Source: Chrysophaeum taylorii
Lineage: Eukaryota > Sar > Pelagophyceae > Pelagomonadales > Pelagomonadaceae
Direction of reading: 5' to 3'
Assembly: GCA_029834535.1 (NCBI GenBank)
Contig: JAQMWT010000421.1
Span: forward strand, 141,098 to 205,097
Length of the DNA stretch: 64,000 nucleotides
Shown here: one piece after another, positions 40,741 to 49,127 of the stretch
Layout: every line of letters begins with the position of its first letter
How positions within the stretch are numbered: position 1 is the first letter of the stretch
Program-made: the position numbers and the translations under genes
The notes under the pieces: generated by a model
The model's input: the letters and a program-made list of their open reading frames with translations, nothing else
The model's database searches: none
Told to the model about the DNA's origin: nothing

Positions 40741-42879
40741 TATTTCGCACCGATGAATGTGGTTCTACCCTTGAGAAGTTCAACAACAACGATGAATGTG
40801 GTTCTACCCTTGAGAAGTTCAACAACAATCAATTTCGATGGCATGCACAACCACTTCCGCCGCGCTATCCGCCGCGTCGTCAGCCACGACTTCAGACTCT
40901 TCCAACTGACCTACCCTAGACGCTCCCCTTTCCCAACAACCTGGCTCTACTCGATTCCGACGCACTACCCGATGTCTTTTTGGCGGCTGCAAGGATTACT
41001 TTAAGGGGGACTGCCGCAAGTTTCAAAGTTCCTAGCTATTCCACGACAACGCCCTACCCACCATCGCCGTTCTTCTCAACAGCGCAGCACTTTCAAGATA
41101 ATTCCAAGTCAGCGTGTGTACCGCCGAATGTCTGATGCAAGCACATCAACAGCCCCATCCCACGGAAGCCCCTCGTTTTTGTTTTTAGCTCCCATTGCAC
41201 AGGCGCCTCGTTCTGTATTTTCCCCTCGTCGTTGCTCCTCTCCTCGTTCTGTCTTTTCCCCTCGTCGTTGCTCCCCTCCTCGTTCTGTATTTCGCCTATT
41301 CGTTGCTCCACTCCCCGTTGTACATTTTCAGCTATTCGTCGATCCACTCCTCGTTGTGCTTGTCGGTTTTGGTAAAACCAGCGAATCACGTTCCATCGCT
41401 CATTTCACCTGCCACAACTAAGCTGTGCCTGTCAATTTTTCGCGTGCGCATTTTTCGTGCTTCCTATGTGGTTGGATCGCTTATCTTCGGGATCCTGGAC
41501 AAACGCTTCTTTGCTGTGTGATTTGTGGTTCTCCTTCACGCACTTTTTCGCCGCTTTTCTGACCTTTAAAATTCGGTTTTGCTATCGACGTGAATTCCGT
41601 GCTCAGCACCCGCGACGCTATCTGCAATGTTCTTACGTGCCACTGCGACGCTATCTGCAAGCTATCTGCAACGTTCTTACGTGCCACAACTGTTTTGCCA
41701 CTGTCGCCAACTTCTGCCGCAGTCTATTCGAGTATGACGAGCGAAGCTCGCCGCTTGCTCCTCCAACGTTGGCCCATATGGCAATTTCGTTCTTGCGACT
41801 GCGAAAACGGGCCACTTTCTTATCTGTCACAGCAGGCTGGCATACAGCAGCCTGGTCTACCTGTGTTCGTTCCTTACACCGCTGGCGCGTCCGAAGTCTT
41901 CCATCTTCGCGTACAGGACGCGGTCGTGCCCATGGCAACTTGCTCGCGCCACAACAACCAAACACCCAACGTTCGCATCAACCCTGTTTACGCCTGTTTT
42001 TGCTTCTGTCGACTCCAACCATCGTCATAACCTGGTCACCATGCACCATGCAACCTATCTGCCCAAAGGCAACGTTCTCATCAGACGTCTGGTACACCGC
42101 CATCATATGTACCAGCCTGTGTTTCCGCTATCTTTGCCCCGCTGCGACAATCGTCTAACGCTCGTCTAAGGCACGTCATCCCAGGCACTTTTGTCGCTAT
42201 TGTTCTTCAGACCTCGATTTTGCTGACAGTTTCACTTACCGATTTCCTGCAATGTCAACCACCGAAGGAACTTCAACGTTGTTCTGACTTTCTCGAATCA
42301 CGCTTCCAAGCTCTCGTCTATTGTTCCCCCATTGTCCGCTGTTCTTCCGCTGTTGCCCCCTTGTCCGCTGTTGCCCCCTTGCCCCCTGTGTTTGATGAGA
42401 ATGCGCCGGTTTCACTGGGACTGATCACCCCATCACGTGAACCGACCATTCTACGAGCTCGAGAGAAAAGTACAAAAGAGCACCAAAGAGAGAAAACAAC
42501 AGAAAGTGCACAACAAAGTCGCGCCAAACGGAGCCGACCGCGCAAAGTCGACCAACCAACAAACTTTTTTTTTGCGGGCCATTCTGTTTCATCCTGTCAC
42601 AATGTTGATACGGGCCATTCTGATGTTGATACGGGCCATTCTGATGTCGATACGGGCCATTCTGTTTCCTCCTGTCACGATGTTGATTCTGTTTCCTCTG
42701 TCGCTTCTGTTTCCCCCTGTAACTCCTTGTATGTCTCTTCTGTTAGCTTTTGTTTGTTAGTTCATTAGGTCTTCCTTCCCCTTTGTTTAGCTAACACCCT
42801 TGTTGATCCTCATGCACACGTTTATTACTCTGCTTCCGAAGAAATGTCTCAGTATCAGACCTTGACGAAACGACTATCC

Positions 42880-44327
42880 GACCAATCCTAAGCGTCCTGG
42901 CTGGTTGCAAGCCATCGCTAAAGAATACAGCTCTCTTGGTCAGCTTGGTTGCTGGGATGTTATGCGCCTTCCTTCGACGTTTTCTGGCAACATTTGTACC
43001 CTCAAGTGGATCCTCCGCAAGAAGTATGATTCTGGCCGCTTCAAATCGTACAAGGCTCGCCTTGTCGTCCGCGGTTACACCCAGGTTCACGGCATTGATT
43101 ATCATGACACCTACTCACCGGTTGCCAACATCGTCACGATCCGTTTCTTTCTGACCTTTGTCGCTGTTCATGACTGGGATTTGCACAAGCTGGATGTCAG
43201 CTCCGCTTTTATTCAAGCTCCCATTGACGAAGACATCTATGTCTGGCCACCCGAAGGCTATGCTCCTCGCCAACCCACCGATGGTTCCAAAATCGTTTAC
43301 AAGCTCCGTCGCTCTTGGTATGGTTGCAAACACGCTTGTCGCAATTGGTGGCTTTATTTGGTACGCTTCCTTCTCAATGATTGTGGCTTCGTCCGCGGAT
43401 CTGGTGACACTTGCCATTACAAGCTCGTCCTCAATTCTACCGTGGTCCTCCGTCTTGTTTTAGTCGTTGATGATCTTCTTGTGGCGCACCCTCGTCATTG
43501 CATTGGCCATTACCAAGCCTTTTTCCTCCGTTTCCGCGCTTTCACTGACGTCAATGAACTCGACCTCACCTCTTACATTGGTCTTCGCATTACGCGTGTC
43601 CCTTTTCGCCGTATTGTTGGCTGTGTCTTCTTCATCTCCATCATGACTCGCCCTGATATCACTTGGTCCGTCAATCAGTGTGCGCGTTTTTCCCACAATC
43701 CTGGTAAACCCCACTGGCACGCTTGGCACGCTTTATCCCACACTCTGCGTTATCTCAACGGTACTCAGGATCTTGCCCTTGTTCCTGGTCGCGATTCTAC
43801 CCTTCGTCTCTGTGGTTATTCCGACTCCCGCTGGGCCGACGACCCTGATGACCGCCACTCCACAACTGTTTCTTTGTTTTCTCTGCTGGCTCTATGATCG
43901 CCTACTGCTCCCGATCGCAGTACTTACTTGCTCGCTCTTCTTTTGTTGCTGGCTCTATATAGCCTACTGCTCCCGCTCGCAATACTTACTTGATCGTTCT
44001 TCTTTCGAAGCTGAATTGCTTGCTCTTTACGCTGCTACTGCTGAGCTCTCTTGGCTTCTCAAACTTTTTGATGACTTTGATCTCCCTCGTCACACGGTCC
44101 CAATGTATGTTGATAATAGCACCACCGTCACCCAAGTTCGTCTCCAATGTCTCACACGGCGCACCCGCCATATTGACATTCGCTTTTACAGTACCGCCGA
44201 GTACCATCGCAACCGCATCATCGATCTCAAGCACATACCCCGCCTTAACAATCTTAGCGACATTTTCACCCGCAGTACGGAAACTCCTTCCTTCCTCCGG
44301 CTTCGTGCTCGTTACCTCACTTCGTGA
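42880..44327 (+). pseudogene. Copia reverse transcriptase and RNase H
   Basis: RT: GWLQAIAKEYSSLGQL, KARLVVRGYTQVHGIDY, LHKLDVSSAFIQAPIDEDI, SWYGCKHACRNWW and the catalytic VLVVDDLLVAH. Then MTRPDITWSVNQCARFS and LRYLNGTQDL. The frame shifts near 43890 with a local duplication (gctggctctat...cgcctactgctcccg repeated), after which RNase H continues: SSFEAELLALYAATAELSWL, MYVDNSTTVTQVR and RRTRHIDIRFY. Order and motifs are those of Ty1/copia Pol. The frame cannot produce RT-RH as one protein without correction. Confidence 0.88.
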
Positions 44328-44404
44328 TCTTCGTCCTGATCTCTGTTGTCTCTTTTTCTTGCCACAATGCCTCTGTGACGTCTTCCTCAAATGTGACGTC
44401 TTCC

Positions 44405-44570
44405 TCAAAGAGGACCTCACTTACCCATTTTTTTTTTTTTCTTTTCCTTCTTTTCCAGCACCTGTGTGAGGACCTCACTTACCCCTTTTTTTTTTCCTTT
44501 TCCTTCTTTTCCAGCACCTGTGTGAGGACCTCACTTACCCCTTTTTTCCTTTTCCTTCTTTTCCAGCACC
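44405..44570. repeat. Three tandem copies of a pyrimidine-rich unit before the copia 3' LTR
   Basis: Unit of about 50-60 bp: gaggacctcacttaccc, a T-run of variable length, cttttccttcttttccagca, cctgtgt. It sits where a polypurine tract is expected, but on the opposite strand sense. Confidence 0.8.
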
Positions 44571-44572
44571 TG

Positions 44573-44668
44573 TGTGAAGAAGCTATGACACTTACCCCTG
44601 CACCACGTATCCAGTATCCTTACGTCTTTCTCTTATCGCTAGTCTAACGCCTCATACCATTCGTAACA
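44573..44668 (+). repeat. 3' LTR of copia element
   Basis: Same sequence as 40187-40281, followed by the duplicated TATAA. Confidence 0.9.
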
Positions 44669-44975
44669 TATAATAACACGCCGCCTTTGGGGGGGGGGGG
44701 GGCAATTGCGTGTTCTTTTAGTAAGTTTTACACGCAGTCGAAGCTGCGAGTCTTTGCGATTGATTTACTACCTGCGCGTAGAGCGGCCCAAGGCACGTTG
44801 TTGTTTTCGCTCTTAAAAACTACCTGGTACCCACACACCCCGAATTTTAGCAGCGCGCTTGGCTGGTGCTTATAATAATTTCGGGTTTATTACTCTACGC
44901 CCGACCTCAAGTGCACGTCTGGTTCTGGTCTGGTACATACATGTCTCGGCACCGACGTGTGAGGCGGGGCGATCA
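44669..44975. other. Flank between copia element and TIM9, with G-run
   Basis: Contains a run of about 14 G at 44689-44702. No gene is seen. It includes the 3' flank of the minus-strand TIM9 gene. Confidence 0.5.
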
Positions 44976-45356
44976 TCAGCTCTGGCCTGCCGGCGCTTGG
45001 GCTGCTTGGTGCTCAGCAAAGCGGTAGCCGACGCGCTGCGGACAGGCAGTCGCCACAACCACCACGCACGCAGCAAGCACGCACTTACGTACCTGGGTCA
45101 TCTTAATGTACTTCTCGGCGCAATTTGCGACGCAAGCCTCCTCCTTGGAGTCCATCGCCTTGGACCGAAAGCTCTGCGCAGGCGCAGCTCACGACGTTTC
45201 GGTTCTGTCCCACGAGATGCTCACCCGTACGCAATCCGTGAAACAGATTTCGACGAGGTTGTTGTACATTCGCAAGCTATCGCGCATCTGCATCGTCTCG
45301 AGCGACCGCATCATTTCCGGCTTCTGGTGCTCGGGGATGTTTGCTAGCGCGTTCAT
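44976..45356 (-). CDS. TIM9: Mitochondrial import chaperone TIM9
   Basis: Three exons: 45225-45356, 45093-45173 and 44976-45035, with GT-AG introns of 51 nt (45174-45224) and 57 nt (45036-45092). The spliced product is 90 residues, the normal size. Twin CX3C motifs are present: VEICFTDC in exon 1 and ACVANC in exon 2, with the conserved MYNNLVE helix start and a KMTQ/RVGYRFAEHQ end. TIM9 pairs with TIM10 in the mitochondrial intermembrane space to carry hydrophobic proteins to the inner membrane. The chosen start is MNALANIPEHQK. An upstream in-frame ATG at 45374 adds six residues. It is divergently arranged with the CH-C2 gene, separated by about 150-260 bp. Confidence 0.93.
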
Positions 45357-45613
45357 CGCGCTCGGGATACACAAAGGGCGAGCCCTTACTTCCGTTCAAC
45401 GGTCTCTGAAACCGTTGATTTGGCGTTTGAAACGAAATAATAGCCCCACAACAACAAAACCCTATCGATGCAAATATAGGTAGCAGAACACAACCGGCGT
45501 TTTTTTTTTTGGGGCGCCATGAGAATCATCACCTATGGAAGGCGACCCTGGCTCAGGATCAAGCTGTTGCGGAGGGCTCGGTGCTGAGGCCATCGAATGC
45601 GTGGTTGGCATTG
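45357..45613. promoter_or_regulatory. Divergent promoter region TIM9 / CH-C2
   Basis: Short space between two genes that start in opposite directions. It contains a run of about 11 T (45501-45511). No TATA box is obvious. A bidirectional promoter is inferred from the arrangement alone. Confidence 0.4.
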
Positions 45614-47509
45614 ATGAGAATGATTGTTTCTGAGTCTCGACGCGCGACGCAGTTGGAAGGCACGCGGACAGTCTGTTCGCAGTGGGTGGACATCGCATCG
45701 AATGGTCCTTCGACCCAAAGCGAGCAGCAGCAGCAGCGTCGCGGGGTATTGAAGAGGAGCGATACGCTGCTCTGGGAGTGCGAGATGTATGTGCGATGGA
45801 TTAACTCGCGGCTGCGCGAGCGTCGCGAGGCCGGAATGGTCGCTCTCGTCGAGGACCTCGCTACAGATCTCAGGACGGGCGTCGTGCTTTACCATTTGCT
45901 CGAGGCTCTGAGTGGCCAGTCGCTTCGCACGCGCCTCAATGTCCGGGGCACCATGAAGATCCACCACATCAGCAACTTGAACGTGTACTTCGCCGCGCTC
46001 CGAAACGCTGGCGTCAAAACGGTCAACGTCGGTCCCAACGACATCTACGATGGGAACGTCACTTGCATCCTCGGGCTCATGTGGACCAATATCTGCTTCT
46101 TTGCATTGCGGGAGTCAAAGATCGCGCTGCCCGTGGCCGGTGGGAAACGCGACTCGCCAAACAGAAGTAACTCTGCCGGCGCGTCGCGCGACGACGTCCT
46201 CGCTCAACTCCCGATAATGTCAGGCGACGCCGTCGCGGAACCACCCGAAAGCGACGACGAGGATGACCTGGTGACGCTGAAGCGAAGTCTTCTTTACTGG
46301 GCCGACGAATTAACTGTTGGTGCCGAGGAGGTGCGGCCGCTGCCGCGCGATCTGCGATCCGCGTTTCGCGACGGTCGCGTCTTAGCGGCCATGCTTAAGC
46401 AGCTAGATCCGCGAGCTCCCGACTACGACCCTACCGCGAGCCCGGCGGAGAACATGCGACGTTGCTTCGAGCATGCGGAGACGGTATTTGACGTTCCTTT
46501 GCTCGTGGACGCCTCGAAAGCCAATCCCCTCGACGACGAGAAGGCGCTCGTCGCGTACCTGTGCGAGTTCAAGCACTGCGTCGCGCAAAACTCCGTGCCA
46601 CGGACGTTCATGGGGCTGCCGCACGAGTCGGTCGAATCAGATTTTCAAGGCTCGTCGGCGGTCGATATCGACGACGCCGACGACGACGAAATCGCCGCGC
46701 CGCGAGCCGAGGAGCTCGAGTACGAGGCGCTGCAGCGAACGTGCAGTGATTACGAGGACGACGACGACGATAAGTCGCTGGGAAGCATGCAGCACGAGGT
46801 TGCGACGCTGTGCAAGAGTCCGCCGCCGAAACTGCGGAGGCCAGGCGTCGTCCTGGACGGAGACGACCGAGTAGTCGTCGACGAAGGCGACGACCGAGGA
46901 GATAGCCGGCGGAACTCGCCAGTAGTTGAGCTGTCCCGCTGTCAGATTGCCCAGGCCTCCTTTGAGCCCGAAAGCATCAAAATCGCCGTCGGGCTTCACG
47001 GGGCACGTGGCCTCTTCGGTGGCCGGCGCATCAACCCGTACTGCGTCATCAAGTACGGCGACGTCGAGATTAAGACGCACCACGTGGACAGCACTTGTGA
47101 TCCCGAGTGGAACCACACGCAAATCATTGAGATCGAACACCCGCTCCGCGACAAGACGGCGCTCATCGTCGTCTACCTCTTTTCTGCAAACACGCTCTTC
47201 GCCGACTCGCTCCTCGGCAAGGTCGAGCTCTTGCTCTGGAACCTCCTCGAAATCGGGGAAGAGGAGACGAACCACCAGTTCGGCCCGTGCTGCCTTATGA
47301 AGCGATCCTACCTCGCGGTCACGCCTTGCGATACCTCCGAGCAGGATGACCTCAGACACACGCGCTTCTCGGGCACTCGAAGCGTCCAACGAAACGTCAA
47401 CTTTTTCCACGACAACAAAGTCCTGTTCAAGAACGCGGGCTTCCTTGGCGCCATCGAGGTTTCTGTCTTCTCGATGGGCCGCTCTCTTGACCACCACCAC
47501 GCCAGTTGA
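45614..47509 (+). CDS. Tandem calponin-homology and C2 domain protein
   Basis: 631 codons from the ATG at 45614. The frame is open further upstream, but only with a non-ATG start, and a spliced 5' exon cannot be excluded. CH1 at about 54-166 (WINSRLRERREAG, ATDLRTGVVLYHLLEALSGQ, LRNAGVKTVNVGPNDIYDGN, ILGLMWTNI) carries the classical actin-binding CH1 signature. CH2 follows at about 220-323 (LLYWADELT, FRDGRVLAAMLKQLDP). After an acidic linker, a C2 domain lies at about 454-545 (IAVGLHGARGLF, INPYCVIKYGD, TCDPEWNH, ADSLLGKVELLLWNLL). Several Asp residues that bind calcium in C2 domains are missing or replaced, so calcium-independent lipid binding is possible. The protein likely links actin filaments with membranes. 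Confidence 0.85.
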   Translation: MRMIVSESRRATQLEGTRTVCSQWVDIASNGPSTQSEQQQQRRGVLKRSDTLLWECEMYVRWINSRLRERREAGMVALVEDLATDLRTGVVLYHLLEALSGQSLRTRLNVRGTMKIHHISNLNVYFAALRNAGVKTVNVGPNDIYDGNVTCILGLMWTNICFFALRESKIALPVAGGKRDSPNRSNSAGASRDDVLAQLPIMSGDAVAEPPESDDEDDLVTLKRSLLYWADELTVGAEEVRPLPRDLRSAFRDGRVLAAMLKQLDPRAPDYDPTASPAENMRRCFEHAETVFDVPLLVDASKANPLDDEKALVAYLCEFKHCVAQNSVPRTFMGLPHESVESDFQGSSAVDIDDADDDEIAAPRAEELEYEALQRTCSDYEDDDDDKSLGSMQHEVATLCKSPPPKLRRPGVVLDGDDRVVVDEGDDRGDSRRNSPVVELSRCQIAQASFEPESIKIAVGLHGARGLFGGRRINPYCVIKYGDVEIKTHHVDSTCDPEWNHTQIIEIEHPLRDKTALIVVYLFSANTLFADSLLGKVELLLWNLLEIGEEETNHQFGPCCLMKRSYLAVTPCDTSEQDDLRHTRFSGTRSVQRNVNFFHDNKVLFKNAGFLGAIEVSVFSMGRSLDHHHAS

Positions 47510-48294
47510 GACACAGCCATTTTCATCATCGTTTCCTGCGCGCTCGTCGGCACCACCAACTCGCGTCGTCTCGGGACGAGCGCCACTCTCCTCCTGCCCG
47601 GGCGGAAGTCAAATCCGCCGCCCGCATCTCTCCTCGCCACGGTCCCCTCATCCAAAGGATGCTCCGACAAGGTCGAACCGCACCTAAATGCCGCCGACCC
47701 CCAGACCACGATGGTCGACGTCTACGTCCCCGATCGTTAAACTGTTGGTTTAAGATCCCGGGGAATTGGAGAGTCATCAGCCACCAGAGACCACCAAAGT
47801 TATTTCTTTCTTCCTTTTCCCCCATAGCATTGCTCCACAAATAATTAATTGTGCGTGGGTGCGCGCACCCCCACATCTACACAGAAAGCAACTCTACCTT
47901 TATATTAATCAAAACTAATAACCTTTCACATTGAGAGGGACGCCCTCTGTACGTCGAGCCACGCATCAAAAGGGAGACAGACGCTCAAAAACAGAAATGC
48001 TGGCGCGCATACATACATACAGAAAGAAAGAGAAAGAAAGAAAGAAAGGTAGGAAGGAAGGGAGGAAGGAAGGAAGGAAGGAAGAGCCCAGTGTCCCTCG
48101 ATTTTTCCGATTTTCGATTTGATTGGAGTGGTCGATCGACAGAAGACTCGAGAGCGGCCCAGTTACCTACTGGGGATACATATATAGGACACTTGAAGGG
48201 AGCGGAGGCCCGAAGGAGCAGGCGACTTAGGAGGAAAAAAAGTACAAGCCGCACGTCGTTGTCGCGCGCTCCGAAGATGGTGAGGAGGAGAGAG
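47510..48294. other. Convergent intergenic region with GAAG/GGAA microsatellites
   Basis: 3' flanks of CH-C2 (+) and the RidA gene (-). Contains agaaagaaag and ggaaggaaggaagg repeats at about 48020-48082. No gene is recognised. Confidence 0.5.
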
Positions 48295-48852
48295 TCAAGC
48301 TGCGACAGCCTCGATCTGCACGAGGATATTTTCTGTGGCGAGGGCGACGACGTAGACGATAGTGACAGCCGGGAGGGCGTCGCGCGGGATATAGCGAGCT
48401 TCGACGGTTCTGTACTCGGCCAGGCTGCAGCGGCCGTGCACGAGATAGACCGTGAGTTTCGCAATGTCGCGAATGGTGCGTCCGCCGTCGCGGAGCGCGC
48501 GCTGGAGGTTTGCGAAGGCTCCCTCGACCTGCAGCTTTGCCGTCGGGAGGAGAACTCCCGACTCGTCCGCCCCGAATTGCGCGGAGACGAGGTAGAGTGG
48601 CGATCGCACTTCGACGGCGTTCATCCATCTCACGAGGGGGACGCAGTGGCGTCGCTGGGCTGCGGCAACGTCGCTGTCGATTCGGCGCGTTTTTGCTGGC
48701 GGCGGGGCCTCCGGCTCGGCTGGGACGAGGGTGGTCGTCGTCGCATCCTCCACGGGGGGCTGGTGGCGCCGCACGAGCAGCAGCGCGCCAAGCGCGGCGG
48801 CCGCCAACAGGACCAGCGTCGGCGTTATCACGTCGTCGTCGTCGCAGAGCAT
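48295..48852 (-). CDS. Membrane-anchored RidA/YjgF/UK114-family protein
   Basis: 185 codons, ATG start. Residues about 9-27 are one membrane segment (TPTLVLLAAAALGALLLV) after an acidic start. After a Pro-rich linker the RidA fold covers about 80-185: YLVSAQFGADESGVLL, LQVEGAFANLQRALRDGG, DIAKLTVYLVHGR and the closing NILVQIEAVAA. RidA proteins hydrolyse reactive enamine/imine intermediates from amino-acid metabolism. The Arg that defines the active RidA subgroup (usually in the PAR segment) is here PAVTIVYV, so imine deaminase activity is uncertain. A membrane anchor on this usually soluble fold is unusual. It starts 275 bp from the divergent kinase gene. Confidence 0.8.
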   Translation of the reverse strand: MLCDDDDVITPTLVLLAAAALGALLLVRRHQPPVEDATTTTLVPAEPEAPPPAKTRRIDSDVAAAQRRHCVPLVRWMNAVEVRSPLYLVSAQFGADESGVLLPTAKLQVEGAFANLQRALRDGGRTIRDIAKLTVYLVHGRCSLAEYRTVEARYIPRDALPAVTIVYVVALATENILVQIEAVAA

Positions 48853-49127
48853 GATTGTGACGGCGGCGGCGGATTTCCGGGTAGAACAACAACAACAACA
48901 ACAACAACCTTCGCACGCACGCGAACCCTAGTTTGTGTCCCGATCCCCCAGTCAGTCAGTCAGTCAGTCAGTCACAGGATGACAGAGAGAGGGTGGGAGT
49001 GATTCTGAGGGAGCTTCTTCTCTTCATGGCCCAAAGCGGCAAGCAGGCTTGGGCGACTCCTACGAGGAGGAGGAGGAGGAGGAGGAGGGGGGTTGTTTGA
49101 GGTCGAAGAAGGAGGAGATATATATCA
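48853..49127. promoter_or_regulatory. Divergent promoter region RidA / kinase, microsatellite rich
   Basis: Contains a CAA/ACA run (48887-48907), a CAGT/GTCA run (48950-48973) and GAGGAG purine repeats (49060-49088), then tatatatcaATG. The purine tract and tatata just before the kinase ATG may be core promoter or leader. This is inferred from position. Confidence 0.4.

Larger units (their letters stand above)
40187..44668 (+). mobile_element. Copia-type LTR element, integrase-lacking
   Basis: About 4.5 kb between LTRs of about 96 bp that look identical. TG...CA ends, a 5-bp target duplication TATAA (40182-40186 and 44669-44673), and PBS TGGTAGCAGCTGGTGTCCG at 40282. Inside are a gag-like start (40393), a region of about 2 kb with tandem duplications and no recognisable protease or integrase, then copia reverse transcriptase (42880-43897) and RNase H (43900-44327). 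Identical LTRs and an intact duplication say the insertion is young, yet the coding region is incomplete, so it probably moved with proteins supplied by another copy. Confidence 0.88.

Noticed and set aside
44859-45347. 162-codon plus-strand frame over TIM9
   Set aside because: Antisense; the minus strand gives twin CX3C motifs and two correct introns.
48091-49002. 303-codon plus-strand frame over the RidA gene
   Set aside because: Antisense shadow through microsatellites; RidA motifs are on the minus strand.
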